Assembly: GCA_030426385.1 (NCBI GenBank)
Contig: JAUHYI010000020.1
Coordinates: 1 to 57,818, forward strand
Length of the DNA: 57,818 nt
Reading direction: 5' to 3'
Origin: Phycisphaerae bacterium
GTDB lineage: Bacteria > Planctomycetota > Phycisphaerae > Phycisphaerales > Phycisphaeraceae
The notes under the pieces: model-generated
Database searches by the model: none
The model's input: only the letters and a program-made list of their open reading frames with translations
Told to the model about the DNA's origin: nothing
Shown here: positions 1-10,600 of the stretch, one piece after another
How positions within the stretch are numbered: the stretch's first letter is position 1
How the letters are laid out: every line of letters starts with the position of its first letter
Translations under genes and position numbers: made by a program

Positions 1-361
1 CATGTCGATTGTTACGTCGCGCAGTCGACAGTATCTGCGCTGCCTCAGCCGCCGTACGGCAAGGTGGCTTCTCGATGAACACATGGCACCCGGCATCCAG
101 CGCCGCGAGGGCAACCTCCATGTGGAGCACTTCGCCACCCACGCAGAACACCGCATCCAATTCTTCATTCGCAAGCATCTGCCGGTAATCGGTGTAGGTA
201 CTTGGCGCACCATACATCCGGGCGGGCACGGCGGCTGTCTCTGGATGACGCGTCGCCACCGCTACCAGTTCGCACGGCGCCAGCCGCAGCGACGGGTAGA
301 TACAGTGCATCGCGTGATCTCCTGCGCCAACAAATCCCAACCGCAAGCGTTCCTTACTCAT
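1..361 (-). CDS. Gfo/Idh/MocA family NAD(P)-dependent oxidoreductase, N-terminal part (cut by window edge)
   Basis: Reading down from the ATG at 361 gives 120 residues that run off the left edge, so only the N-terminal Rossmann half is visible. It has the dinucleotide-binding motif GFVGAGDHA (residues 9-17) and the EKP motif of the family at residues 97-99, which in characterised members places a lysine near the substrate. Members oxidise or reduce sugars and inositols in the cytoplasm. The start codon overlaps the stop of the upstream hydrolase gene as ATGA, so the two are translationally coupled and the enzyme probably handles a sugar released by that hydrolase. The substrate cannot be read from the sequence. 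The family call is firm; the C-terminal domain is not visible. Confidence 0.88.
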   Translation of the reverse strand, partial: MSKERLRLGFVGAGDHAMHCIYPSLRLAPCELVAVATRHPETAAVPARMYGAPSTYTDYRQMLANEELDAVFCVGGEVLHMEVALAALDAGCHVFIEKPPCRTAAEAAQILSTARRNNRH

Positions 362-2196
362 CACGCGCCATCCTCGACTTGCTTGTCAGACGATTCGGAC
401 TGAAGGATCGCTTGAAGCGTTAGAATGGATTTGACCACCTCGCTGCGCCATGTGTCGTACGTTGTCGGATCAGTGGTTCGGGCGAATTCGAAAAATTCCA
501 TCCCCTCGAGCGGCAACTTCTGCAGGATCGCATCTAGGTCGTGTCGGGCATCCGCGGCTGCTTTGCGAGCTGCGGGAGCTTCGCTGGCTTGGGCCCGACT
601 TATCAAATCGTCAAGCAAGGCCAGATAGCGTGAGTCATCGATCCCTTCGGCCATCTTGAGAAGTCGAGACGTGGGAATGGGTCCGTCGGGGCTATCATGA
701 ACCATGTGCCCATAAGGCCAGAAAAAGAAGCCGGACGGCGACCCGTGTATGTACGCCCATTGAGATACGCCCCGGATGCCCAAGCGTTTTGGATAGAACC
801 CTAGGGCAACACGGTTGGAATAGCGTCGTGGCTCGGAACGAGCGACGTTATAGATGTCCAGGGGCTGACCTAGACGTTTAGCATCGGCCATCACTTCCCG
901 ATTAAGCACACTGTAGCAACGCGCGTCCAAATGTTCGGCGACTTCCTTGGCCTCGTCGCGGCCCCAACGTGGACCATTGCTGACCAGAATCGCTTTCGAT
1001 TGTTCTGGCAGCAAAGGCAAGAAGTAATGCAACGCCTCAAGACGGGCAGGCTTGGCTGTCGCTTCTTCCTGCACGAAGTAGTACCGGTCAGGCCAACCAT
1101 TCTGTGCTGCGCATCGCTCGATCTGCCGCACGATCTCCGCGAATGCCTCACGCGTTGCAGGGTGGTCGAATACCTCCACCTCGTACCCGCCCGCTACTTT
1201 CAACTCGGCCGGTAGTTCCTTCCCATCCTTCTGGTGAGCGTCGACAATGCGCCCAAAGTTACTTGACCAACCGTTGACGTAACGCAGGTCAATATGCACC
1301 GGCCCATCCATCCCTGCGGCCATGAAAGCATCCATCAATCGCTCAAGCGAACGAGTGTCGATCGCTACTTTTCCATCGCGATAAAAAATACCTGGCGGAT
1401 TGTTGGCTTGATAGATGGAGTTAAAACCCAACTCGGCCAACTGGGCTAGATGATCGGGGGTGTTCTTCTCATAAGTTCCGTCCCATGCACCGATCTTCGT
1501 GTACCAGACGCTTGCCAAGACCCCCGGCTTCCCGAGTGTGATGGGGAGCACAGTCAGCTTTAACGCCACCCGCGCCAGCACGTCCGCTTCTCGCCGGATC
1601 ACACACTCGCCCAGATATGTACCCGCAGGAGTTTCCGGTGGCAGCCAAACGTTGATCCAGACTTTTCGATTCTGCTGCCCGGGAATCGCGTACTCATCTT
1701 GTTCCACCAGGACTTGGTGCTCCATCGTGTACAGTTGCTTGTCCCGATCGGTCCGATACGGCAGGGGCACACTGAGCCGCACGTCGATCTGCTCAGGCGG
1801 AATCGCCACATCAGAGCCATCATCTTTTATCAGCGGCCCAACCTCCAGGAAAACCCCCGAAAGGTCGCGGCCCGCAAATACACCGAATGTCATGGAAACA
1901 TACTCTGCCCTGGCTCCCTGAACCTCCAACGGCCCCGTCAAGGCTCGGTCGGGCAGCGCATACGGCGACATCTCCATTTCGAGCGAAAAAGGAAATGCGA
2001 GCAACTCCTCCTCGACCGCGATGACCCCCGACCTATCGGGCAGCGCTTCTTCATATCCGTCCGGGACAGTGGACTCCCGCACAGGCAATTGGTCTGCCCA
2101 CATTTCGAACAAATTGCCCTGCAGCTGGGCGTGGACCCCCGTCGCTCCTAGAGCGCTGGCCAGCACCAAAATTATTGTAGATCGCACTGAAAACAT
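361..2196 (-). CDS. secreted DUF4091 / GH123-like glycoside hydrolase
   Basis: This is a 611-residue protein with a Sec signal peptide (hydrophobic stretch at residues 5-22, likely cleavage after VHA). A beta-sandwich-like region at about 60-210 contains the phrase ETPAGTYLGE. A TIM-barrel-like region follows to about residue 530. The C-terminal block, with SQWAYIHG, a FFFWPYG aromatic cluster (about residue 475) and EGIDDSRYLALL (about 510-525), is characteristic of the DUF4091 domain found in GH123-type beta-N-acetylgalactosaminidase relatives. Acidic residues that could serve in catalysis (for example in YYFVQEEA) are visible but not assigned. It is the fourth gene of a LacI-containing operon and is coupled to a Gfo/Idh/MocA oxidoreductase. 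Expected role: extracytoplasmic glycan cleavage. The exact linkage is unknown. Confidence 0.75.
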   Translation of the reverse strand: MFSVRSTIILVLASALGATGVHAQLQGNLFEMWADQLPVRESTVPDGYEEALPDRSGVIAVEEELLAFPFSLEMEMSPYALPDRALTGPLEVQGARAEYVSMTFGVFAGRDLSGVFLEVGPLIKDDGSDVAIPPEQIDVRLSVPLPYRTDRDKQLYTMEHQVLVEQDEYAIPGQQNRKVWINVWLPPETPAGTYLGECVIRREADVLARVALKLTVLPITLGKPGVLASVWYTKIGAWDGTYEKNTPDHLAQLAELGFNSIYQANNPPGIFYRDGKVAIDTRSLERLMDAFMAAGMDGPVHIDLRYVNGWSSNFGRIVDAHQKDGKELPAELKVAGGYEVEVFDHPATREAFAEIVRQIERCAAQNGWPDRYYFVQEEATAKPARLEALHYFLPLLPEQSKAILVSNGPRWGRDEAKEVAEHLDARCYSVLNREVMADAKRLGQPLDIYNVARSEPRRYSNRVALGFYPKRLGIRGVSQWAYIHGSPSGFFFWPYGHMVHDSPDGPIPTSRLLKMAEGIDDSRYLALLDDLISRAQASEAPAARKAAADARHDLDAILQKLPLEGMEFFEFARTTDPTTYDTWRSEVVKSILTLQAILQSESSDKQVEDGA

Positions 2197-2239
2197 ATCT
2201 TGCGTGTTCCTTACCTAATGAGACAACCTGCCCCGATTA

Positions 2240-2950
2240 CTAATTCAAAGCCCAATATGCTCGGATGAACCCGAAATCCTGGAGAAGCGACATGCTGCCG
2301 GGCTCACCGTGACCGTCCATGAACAGAACGTTCGCGCTACTGTTGTGCCTCAGGTGCGCCCCGGCGGTAACCCCGTAAACCGAGAGCGTGTGGGTGAACA
2401 CCTCCGCCCACTGAACATCGCCAGCCACGACATCGTCCACGCCCCGCACACTGTCGACCACCATCATCGTCGATGAGTGATTCTGAAATTCAGACATTCT
2501 CCGCTTCTCAGGCCAACCTGGCCCACGGAGATTCTGAATCATCCCGTAGGTATAGCGATACGTCCCGTAGTTCTGGTACGTGGCTGAGTGATAGCCGAAT
2601 GGCTCAATCGACGGGCAGACGTAAGCGTTGCTCTGAGGCGCCAGGTAATCATGGTAATAGGATCCCCAACCAAATTTCTGTGGCACCAGGCCGAGGTTCA
2701 TCGGCCCGATGTGGAAGTGATCCTCGTTTTCCATGGCATACATCGATATGGAAATTCCAACCTGGCGTTGATTGGAAAGGCATACCGACTGCTTCCCAGC
2801 TTCGCGTGCCGCCTTTAGAATCGGAAGCAGAATTGAAATCAAGATCGCGATAATCGAAATGACCACTAACAATTCAACCAAAGTGAATCCCTTACCCGCT
2901 CTGCACCGACAGCCAAGTAAGAACATGCCTTTTTGGGTTGACTTTGACAT
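2240..2950 (-). CDS. type II secretion-like pseudopilin (prepilin N-methylation motif, H-X9-DG C-terminus)
   Basis: The protein has 236 residues if it starts at the ATG at 2950, which has GAGGTG six to seven bases upstream; an in-frame extension to 3019 lacks such a site. A short basic leader precedes [17 protein letters not shown], the class III prepilin cleavage and N-methylation site with its hydrophobic helix. The C-terminus carries the planctomycete H-X9-DG signature (H, nine residues, then DG in LFMDG). Such pseudopilins are very abundant in Planctomycetota and are thought to form surface or periplasmic fibres; individual roles are unknown. It lies 43 bases before the DUF4091 hydrolase gene and 69 bases after the LacI gene, so it is probably co-transcribed and may help secrete or display the hydrolase. 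Confidence 0.85.
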   Translation of the reverse strand: MSKSTQKGMFLLGCRCRAGKGFTLVELLVVISIIAILISILLPILKAAREAGKQSVCLSNQRQVGISISMYAMENEDHFHIGPMNLGLVPQKFGWGSYYHDYLAPQSNAYVCPSIEPFGYHSATYQNYGTYRYTYGMIQNLRGPGWPEKRRMSEFQNHSSTMMVVDSVRGVDDVVAGDVQWAEVFTHTLSVYGVTAGAHLRHNSSANVLFMDGHGEPGSMSLLQDFGFIRAYWALN

Positions 2951-3019
2951 AGATGCACCTCGACTATGGCAGTTGAAATGAACAGCCCCACACGAATTGA
3001 GAACTCGATCCCCTGGCAA

Positions 3020-4069
3020 TTACTGCCCCACCGACGAGCGTCGCGACGAATCACGCACGATAAGTTCGGTAGGGACCTTAAGGATTTTTCCTGTTCCGCC
3101 TCGAGCTCCCTCAATGCGGGCATGAAGCGCCTTGATGGCAGTCGATGCCTCTGCAGCGAATAGACGACGGATAGCACTCAGCCTCGGGGTCACGAGCTCT
3201 CCCACCCAGAACCGGTTGCCGACCTTGAGGTCCACCATGGTGATAACGCCGACCTGATCCGGTACAGATAGCCCGCGACTCTCCGCCCCACGCAGGACGT
3301 CAACCGCGAACCAGTCACTCTCACAGAGCAAAGCCACAGGTCCGTCCACACCGCTTAGCAGAGCGTCAACATGCTCGGACGGCTGATTGCTTGTGTCTTC
3401 GAACAACACACTTCCCGGCATCGCGTGCCGCGCAAGGCATTCCCGAAAAAGAGACGCGCGCTCCTGGTGAGCGGAGCTGTCCGCATGATGACTGATGTAA
3501 TGGATCCGCTGGTAGCCACCATCGATCAGGTGAACGAAGGCTTTTTCCATGCTTGTATCGAAGTCCACGTCGACCCTGTCGGCATCGGGTAGGCCGGGCG
3601 TGGTGTTTTCAAGCAAAACGACGGGGGTGTTTGTCTGTCGAATACGGGCGGCAAGATCCGAATAATCATGACTCGGCTTGCAAGGACACCAGAGAATCCC
3701 GTCCGTTCGCCGCTCCAGTGCCGCCATGATGGCCCGCTCCTCGGACTCGAGCACGGAATCCTTCGGATAGCTGAGCGTTATCGCATAACCCCTCTCTTCA
3801 GCGGCGGCCTCGGCGGCGTCGGCTAGCTCCGGCGTCGCCCAGGGCGAGACTAAACTGATCACGTTCGACCTGCCCCCCTTGAGACCGCCAGCCAACCTAT
3901 TGGGCACGTAATGAAGATCGGCAACCGCACGCAGGACACGTTGACGCGTTTCCTCGCTGATCGGCATCGCACCGGCCTTACCACTTAGCACCTTAGACAC
4001 GGTGCTTTTGGCCACCTCGGCACGAGCGGCCACATCTCCCATCGTTGAAACAGATTTCGGTACCATCAT
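3020..4069 (-). CDS. LacI family transcriptional regulator
   Basis: This 349-residue protein begins with the LacI helix-turn-helix (GDVAARAEVAKSTVSKVLSG) and the hinge segment RVLRAVADLHYVPN. A periplasmic-binding-protein-like effector domain covers about residues 70-340. Two consecutive ATGs at 4069 and 4066 follow AAAGGGAA, and the second has the better spacing. The effector is probably a sugar freed by the neighbouring hydrolase. It is the second gene of the operon, 41 bases after the PEP-CTERM gene, so it would be autoregulated. The obvious operator candidate is the palindrome at 4928-4963 ahead of the first gene. Whether it represses or activates cannot be read from the sequence. Confidence 0.92.
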   Translation of the reverse strand: MMVPKSVSTMGDVAARAEVAKSTVSKVLSGKAGAMPISEETRQRVLRAVADLHYVPNRLAGGLKGGRSNVISLVSPWATPELADAAEAAAEERGYAITLSYPKDSVLESEERAIMAALERRTDGILWCPCKPSHDYSDLAARIRQTNTPVVLLENTTPGLPDADRVDVDFDTSMEKAFVHLIDGGYQRIHYISHHADSSAHQERASLFRECLARHAMPGSVLFEDTSNQPSEHVDALLSGVDGPVALLCESDWFAVDVLRGAESRGLSVPDQVGVITMVDLKVGNRFWVGELVTPRLSAIRRLFAAEASTAIKALHARIEGARGGTGKILKVPTELIVRDSSRRSSVGQ

Positions 4070-4110
4070 TTCCCTTTGCTATAAACATTCAACCGCTTGA
4101 CAACGGTACA

Positions 4111-4836
4111 TCATCGGAGGCGCCGACCGCGGATCAAGCAGAGCATGCCCGCAGCCAACAGTGCGCCCGCTGCCGGCTCTGGCACCGACACCGGCCCCGG
4201 TGCATAAGCCCCTGTCGTGTCAAGTCGGAAGTAGTCGACCAACACTTCTTTTCCGTCATTGCCAATCCCGCCACCCAAGTCGCCGAACCACTGCCGATTG
4301 AGCGTGTGAGCACTGTGACTAGGATTTGCGGTCACCACACCATCCACCCACAGCTTTTCCTCGCCACCTATCCCTTCACGCGCATACCTAATTGTCACGA
4401 AGTCATCGACGAAATTGTAATTGCGAAGACTCACCCCTTGCGCGTTCGCGATGGCCCCTTCGCGGATATTCAACACCGTGTAATGGCCATTGTGACCATC
4501 ACCGAGCGCGATCGTGAGAACATCACCCGTGGCCGCGGTATCGATCACCTTCAGCCGAATCTCCATCGTCCAACCCGTGGCTGCGGCCAGTGAGCCGCTA
4601 CTACCCGCAGCGCCGTCTACCCCATCATGCTGGATAAAGTAGTTGCCGCTGCCATCGACGGTCCAATCGCTGATGTCGCCACTTATGGCCGACGGCACAG
4701 AGTTGCCCTCGTGGTTTTTGGTGTTGAAGTCCGCCGAATTTTTAGTCGCGACAATAGCCGCATTGCCGGAAGGCACCCAACCCGCCACCACGAGGACAGC
4801 CGCACACCACATCAATTGATTCATCTGTGAAAACAT
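4111..4836 (-). CDS. PEP-CTERM sorted extracellular protein
   Basis: A 241-residue secreted protein with a signal peptide at residues 5-26 (cleavage near GNA-AI) and a beta-rich, LamG/concanavalin-like middle. The C-terminal sorting signal is typical: VPEP, a hydrophobic helix (AAGALLAAGMLCLI) and the basic tail RGRRLR. The PEP-CTERM/exosortase system cleaves such proteins and anchors or releases them at the cell surface. The start at 4836 is supported by GGAGGAAG six bases upstream. The middle domain could bind a glycan, since these proteins often do, but no binding residues are identifiable. It is the first gene of the operon and is directly downstream of the putative LacI operator. Confidence 0.85.
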   Translation of the reverse strand: MFSQMNQLMWCAAVLVVAGWVPSGNAAIVATKNSADFNTKNHEGNSVPSAISGDISDWTVDGSGNYFIQHDGVDGAAGSSGSLAAATGWTMEIRLKVIDTAATGDVLTIALGDGHNGHYTVLNIREGAIANAQGVSLRNYNFVDDFVTIRYAREGIGGEEKLWVDGVVTANPSHSAHTLNRQWFGDLGGGIGNDGKEVLVDYFRLDTTGAYAPGPVSVPEPAAGALLAAGMLCLIRGRRLR

Positions 4837-4927
4837 AATCTTCCTCCAAAGGAATGAAGTGAATTGCGCCTATCCACATCAGATCGGCACGGGATCTGGA
4901 CACATTCAAGGAACATCCAGGGTTACT

Positions 4928-4963
4928 CCACGGAAACCGAATCAAGGAAACCGGTTTCCGTGG
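4928..4963. promoter_or_regulatory. candidate LacI-type operator / nested inverted repeats
   Basis: Two nested perfect inverted repeats share one arm. CCACGGAAACC (4928-4938) pairs with GGTTTCCGTGG (4953-4963), and GGAAACCGGTTTCC (4946-4959) is a 14-bp palindrome with a central CG, as in LacI-family operators. The site is 92-127 bases upstream of the first gene of the operon that encodes a LacI regulator. The arrangement offers three half-sites for cooperative binding. A structural hairpin is the alternative reading. Confidence 0.6.
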
Positions 4964-5775
4964 ACCGGTATTCTACCGCAAGTAAATCTGGCGTCAATGG
5001 GGTGCGTCAGAAATTGATGTATTTTCAACGCAAATCGCGGTGGTGGCGCTGGCAATGCAGCAAGGGAAAGAAGAATCGAGGCATAGACGCTACCGTGGCC
5101 TGGGCCGCGTCCCTACGGGCAACAAAAACCCTCTGCCCGAGTGACGACTTCAAGGGTTGCGGACTGTTCCCTTCGCTCAACCCCACCCCTTTAAAAGTTC
5201 GCACTTTTCAGAGGCCGCCAGAGCAGCGACTTAAAGTGTTTAACAGGGTCAAGTCAATTATTCAAAACAACTTACGTCATGCACATTGTCGCTACACGTC
5301 CGCCGACAACAGACGTGGCCCCCGAATCTTGGACAGGCGGTCGGCCAGAATAATGGGTGAAAACTCGAAACTGGCGAACATCGCAGATGACAAAAGCGCC
5401 CTTGAAATTGCATGCTACAAGGGAACATCACGCGTTCCTGCGAATTCACCAGATCGCAACCATTTTGGGCTGGGCTTGCATCAAATTGACAAAATGGCCA
5501 CGTCAACAGCAAGTACGTTTCAGATTTGGTCCGGTAATTGTTCTAGGGGCCGCAGTGAAGAACCGGCAGAATACAAGCCGTCCCTTCAGTGGCAAGGCAC
5601 AATGATCCGAATACGCTTAACGCGGGCGGGCCTTGATGAACACCATGGCAAGCACGACCAAGAATTGATCTTAAAGCGTACACAGAATTAAGGTTATAGA
5701 AATTGTCGGCCGCGGCGACCTGGACGGGATGATGGTGTGAAAATCGCATGCGCTATCAATGCGGCGATGTCGCAG

Positions 5776-5812
5776 TCGTAGCCGCAGCCACAGCCGTAGC
5801 CATAGCCATAGG
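5776..5812. repeat. degenerate (TAGCCR/CAGCCR) hexanucleotide repeat
   Basis: About six imperfect copies of a TAGCCA/CAGCCG-type hexamer occur here. On the minus strand they would encode alternating Tyr/Cys-Gly (YGYGYGCGCGY) within a short cysteine-rich frame (5694-5924) ending in CDIAALIAHAIF. The frame could be a fragment of a small Gly/Tyr/Cys-rich protein, but no start signal or homologous domain is recognisable, so only the repeat is annotated. Confidence 0.45.
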
Positions 5813-6193
5813 ACGCACCGGTTAGGGCATCCCCACATGCGGTCGGCTCCGGGCAAGATGCGCCAACACTTCCGCCACCTGCCTCTCCGATTCCTGCTCT
5901 GCCCCCACACAATTTGAGACCCACCGAGCTGGCTCTTCTTCATCAACAGGCTCTTAAAAATCAATTCTAAACGGGAGCCTCTGCTTTTAAGTTGTGCTGT
6001 TTTGGGAGGATTACATGAACATCACCCGGCGAGCGATGGATCACCACGATGCGTCAAGCCGTATCCATACAGCTTCATGAAAATGATTTTGCTGATCCTC
6101 AACCCGGCGTCATCAAACCAAAAGCAACGGAGCATAGGCCGCGTTGATTTTTGAGGCGCTGCGCTAGCGCATGCTGTTTGTGTTACGCCGATG

Positions 6194-7672
6194 TCATGCT
6201 TCGCTGGACGTGGCACATGACAGACGGTCAGGCTTGAAAATACACGAACCAAGCACTGTCCATAGGACTGCGGTCGCAAAAGAAGTGGGGCCGACCCAGA
6301 GACTGACCAACGGCGACCACGCGACGACCCAACCCGCAGCGCTACCAAGGACCATGCCGCTAAGCATGGCCATGGGTGAAAACCGCCAACGCATCGTCGA
6401 CAGAAGAAGACACGCAAACAGCGGGCCGGTGAATGCACCAAGCAATGTCTGCGCGATATCGAACACGGTACCGAGTCCGCCCACGAGGCCTGCGAATCCC
6501 GTGGCTAAAACGCCGACGATCAAACTCGCCGCGCGACTGAAACGCAGTTGTTGCTGGTTATCAAGTTTCGCCAGCGACCCCATGCGCATGCGGAAATCAA
6601 GCGTGATCACCGCCGCAATGGTGTTGATGCCGCTGGTCATGCTACTCATGGTAGCCGCAAGAATCGCCGCGATTAACAAACCCGTGACGCCGACGGGTAA
6701 TTGCGTGGCAATGAAATACGGAAACACCTGATCCGCATTGGTTGGCAGTGATGCGTCTGGCACTTGCAGATACCACACACGCAAGGCCATCCCCACCGTC
6801 ACCAACAAAAGAAACACGACCGACACGCCGACAACATTGACCGCAAACGCGCGGCTGGATTCCTTCACATCACCACTGGCCAGGTATCGCTGCAACGACA
6901 TCTGGTCGCCGATGTAGCTGCCAAGATTGCCGACGATCGCGCCAGCGCACACCGCCCACACGGTGAGCGTGCGACCACTCAACGACAGATCAAAGCTTGC
7001 GAAAAATCCATCGTCGACAAGCGACTGCACCGCTTGAGCGCTGGTGCCTGGCATGTTGATCAGAACATAGGCCACCACATAAATGATGCCGATGGCGATC
7101 ACAACAAATTGCAGCGCGTCGGTAAAAATTACGCCGCGGATACCGCCCATCGTGGTGTAGATCGTGCTGGTCAATCCGATGATCAGCACCAGTGGCCAGA
7201 ACCACGCATCATCGAGTTGCCAGGCGCCCATGAGCGCGACGGTCGGCGCATAGATCAGCGCAGCCATCCAGCCCACACGCAACAGCAAAAACATAGACGC
7301 CGCCCCGCTGCGCACGATGCCGCCGAATTGACGCTCAACGATGTCATAAGGTTGTTGCCCCGCAGGCCCGGACAGGTAACGCGGCAAAAACCAATAACGC
7401 AACACCACCCACGCCAACGGAAAACTCGCCACCGACAGGACAAACACCGTGCCACCGCCGTAAATAACGCTGGGCAACATGATGAAACTTAGCCCGCTGA
7501 AAAGCGTCGCCGCAATGCTCAATCCGACCAACAACGAATTGAACCAGCCACGCATGGAACCGCCGGCGACAAAATAATCGGCCGCGCCGGATTGCTTTCC
7601 ACTAAACCAAACGCCCGCAACCACGCAGCCAATCAGGTACGCGCCAATGATGATCAGGTCAATCGGGTTCAT
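6194..7672 (-). CDS. sodium:solute symporter (SSS family), probable sugar/sialic acid transporter
   Basis: A 492-residue integral membrane protein with about thirteen hydrophobic segments. It has the SSS opening (IDLIIIGAYLIGCVVAGVWF) and the family region around YTTMGGIRGVIFTDALQF (about residues 170-187), which contributes to substrate and sodium binding. ATG at 7672 overlaps the stop of the giant sialidase-like gene as TGATG, so the two are translationally coupled; the TTG one codon earlier is less likely. Family members import sialic acids, glucose, proline and similar solutes with sodium. The neighbouring sialidase-like protein and NanM-like mutarotase make a sialic acid or related acidic sugar the best guess. 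The substrate is inferred from context, not from residues. Confidence 0.87.
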   Translation of the reverse strand: MNPIDLIIIGAYLIGCVVAGVWFSGKQSGAADYFVAGGSMRGWFNSLLVGLSIAATLFSGLSFIMLPSVIYGGGTVFVLSVASFPLAWVVLRYWFLPRYLSGPAGQQPYDIVERQFGGIVRSGAASMFLLLRVGWMAALIYAPTVALMGAWQLDDAWFWPLVLIIGLTSTIYTTMGGIRGVIFTDALQFVVIAIGIIYVVAYVLINMPGTSAQAVQSLVDDGFFASFDLSLSGRTLTVWAVCAGAIVGNLGSYIGDQMSLQRYLASGDVKESSRAFAVNVVGVSVVFLLLVTVGMALRVWYLQVPDASLPTNADQVFPYFIATQLPVGVTGLLIAAILAATMSSMTSGINTIAAVITLDFRMRMGSLAKLDNQQQLRFSRAASLIVGVLATGFAGLVGGLGTVFDIAQTLLGAFTGPLFACLLLSTMRWRFSPMAMLSGMVLGSAAGWVVAWSPLVSLWVGPTSFATAVLWTVLGSCIFKPDRLSCATSSEA

Positions 7673-10600
7673 CAATGGCTACCTCGCGGCCCTGCCTTCG
7701 CAGAACTCGACTCACCACTCTGACGCAGGTTCGAATCACGGCTCTGGCCGCGTTGCGAAACCGATTCGACAATGAAACCTCCGGTATCGATCCTCTCAGC
7801 AATCGAACGCAGTCGCAGGTAATTAATACCAACAACCGCGTGATTGAGTTGCTTGATTCGTCCGACCGACTGGCCATCAATCACAACGTCAGCCGCAGTG
7901 TTTTGTGCATCCAAGTTCCAACGCAGTTGCAGGTCATGCCACACGCCGATCTGTAATCGACCCCCGCCATTGAGTTGGCCATTGGGTTTGATATTGAGGC
8001 GGAAGATGGCTTGTTGTTCGCCTTGCAGATCGGTCGGTTGGAAGAAACAGTCAGCCAATCCGATGCTTGCACCTTGGAAACCGGCGAGCAATTTGAGTCG
8101 CACATGGGTCACGCCTTGTCGAGCCAGTGGGAAATTCCAGACGGCCCCATCCGGGTCATGTTCATCGGGACGCGCCAAATGCAGAACCGGCTGATCGCTT
8201 TGCTTATCGGGGTCCGTGGTCAGTCGAGCGCCAAGTACGCGATCGCGTTTAACACGTTGCACCGGCCCAACCGATTTAAAAATCGACCAACGATCCAAGG
8301 GTTGTGCGCCGGTGAAATCGCTGGCCGCGTCAGTCTGTTCCAGCCAATCGGGATCAACGCGAAGCATCGCACGAGCACGAGCTTGCCCGGTAATCACCAA
8401 CACACGACCGTCATCAGTCGGCGTTGCAAACGGATAGGCTGTACCACTATCACCCGTGAGCGGTGATTCGTTGCGATAGGGATCGAGATAGACCTCGCGG
8501 AAACCGGACCACGTTTTGCCATCGTCCGAACTGACCGCCGCATGCAGCGCATCGCGACCGGCATACCATACCTTGCCCTCATGACGTTGTGGCATCGCCG
8601 CTTGATTCCATAGCAACACGAGACGATCGTCATCCAGCCGCACCATGCTCGGCGGACCGGTTGATGAACGGAATTGGCTTGGCACCGCCTCCGACCACGT
8701 CACACCATCATCGGACGAATACGATTCGGTCAACCGCCCTGTCTGCGATCGCATCAGCATCCAGAGTCGGCCGTCTCGCAATTCAACGATCGTCGGCTCA
8801 ACCGCCCCCTCGCCCGCACCGTTATATTTATTCGGAACCGGCGAATGCAATTTCACACTCGGTTGCGACCACGTTCGACCATAGTCATCGGAAAAAATAA
8901 CCGTGGTGTAGTTACGACCAAACGGATCGGTTGACCTACCGCCAGGAATCCAATTGCCAAAGGGCAACACAAACCGCCCGGTGCTCGTCTGGATCGCGGT
9001 CATCATTGAGCCGGTGTAACCGTGATGAATCTTTTTCGGCTCGGGCCAGGTTGTTCTCTGGTTCTCTGACCACACGTGCCAGATGTCGAGAAAATAATTG
9101 ACATTGGGTTTGCGTGGGCCACCGTTGCTTTGGTTGTCCAGCAGAAAACGAAAGTAATGCAACTCGCCACGATTGTCGAGCAACGGCACCGGATTGGTCG
9201 AGCCTGTGGTGGGAAATTCTTTGACCGGCGGCGCCCAGGTGATTCCATGATCGTTCGAAGTCTGGCTAAGTAGAAAGCCGCCGCCGGCGCGCACGCGTTT
9301 GATCGTCCCATCGGGCAAGCGGAACACATTGACATAATTCAACGGATCAAGAATTTCGGGTGCAACCCCAACCCTCACCACATCAACAGACTCATCAGCG
9401 CCAACCTTGCCAACCTTGCCAACCTTGCCAACCGGGCCAACCGCGCCCACCGCAACAACCGCTTTCGCAACCGCGTGCGCCATATTGCCCGTTGTGCCCT
9501 GTGGTTTGGCCTGCGTCATGCCTTGCAACTTGTCCATCGCAACCCAATCAACCTGCCAACCTTCCGGATCAGGCTCTCCCGCACTGTTGCGTAACAGCAG
9601 ATAACAAACTCCATTGACCAGCACCCGCTGCGTCGCAATTTCGCCCGCGAGTTGCCCGTCCACTTGCACACGACACGTATCAGCATCCCAAGTCAGCTCG
9701 AGCGTATGCCACTCACCTGGCGTCAACCCATCCAATGATTGCAACGAAAAACTAAAACTCGCCGCTTCATCGGCCGCCGCATCTGTGGGATTGAAAAAAT
9801 GTTCTGCCAATGCAATGCGACCATCACCACCGCCAGGCTTGACGCGCACACGCAATTCCAACCGACCCGCAACCGCTGCCGGAAAATTCCAAACCGCCCC
9901 ATCACCATCGCGTCCATCCGGTCGACGCAACCACAACACCGATCCCGATTTTGCTGACGGATCATCAACCACACTCGCGCCCTGTTCACGGTCACGCCAC
10001 CATCGCTTAGCTGGTCCGAACTCCGTAAACGCATGCCATTGCGTCAAACCCCTGGAAAAATCATCCGCCGCATCATCATGCGTCACCCAATCCGGAACGA
10101 CGCGCAATGTCCGCCTCACATGCGCGCCTTGCCCGGTAACGATCACGATTTTTCCATCAGCCGCCTGCACCGCCGTCGGATAGGCCGTGCCACGATCGCC
10201 GCGCTGCGGTGGCGTTTGATGACGGGTCGGATCACGGTAAACCTCACGAAACCCTTGCCATGTTTTGCCATCATCGGATGAGAGCGCCGCCGATAGCGCA
10301 TCGCGTCCACCATAGACCCCATCGCCATCGTGACGCGGCGGCATCACACTGTTGTTCCACAACATCACGATCCGACCGTCGTCGAGTTTTGTCATGCTGG
10401 CGGGAGAATTTGATGACACAAATCGGCTCGGCGTCGGGTCGGCCCAACTTGTTCCATCATTCGAAAATGATTCATACAGAAATCCGGTCTGCGTGCGAAT
10501 CAACAACCACAGTCGGCCATCGTTCAACTCGATGATCGACGGCTCAACCGCGCCGTAATTTGCACCGTTGTAACCCTCGTACACCGGAGCGGTCAGGCGC

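Larger units (their letters stand above)
4837..6193. other. long intergenic region without a convincing gene
   Basis: About 1.36 kb separates the LacI locus from the symporter gene. It holds the LacI-type operator at 4928-4963 and a degenerate hexanucleotide repeat at 5776-5812. GGGAGG followed by an ATG at 6015 leads only into a 21-residue reading frame, and a 12-bp palindrome TGCGCTAGCGCA lies at 6160-6171. A 275-codon plus-strand frame (4864-5691) crosses the operator, and its translation has no recognisable domain or natural composition. The stretch may hold decayed genes or untranslated RNA, but nothing identifiable was found. Confidence 0.5.

Noticed and set aside
4864-5691. A 275-codon open frame on the plus strand
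   Set aside because: It crosses the LacI-type operator, has no recognised domain, and its composition is that of noncoding DNA.
5694-5924. A cysteine- and Gly/Tyr-rich minus-strand frame (76 codons)
   Set aside because: It has no ribosome site or known family. It may be a gene fragment, but only the hexamer repeat can be supported.
6015-6080. A 21-codon plus-strand frame after a perfect GGGAGG
   Set aside because: It is very short and without recognisable features. The ribosome-like site could be the relic of a lost gene; evidence is too thin for a feature.
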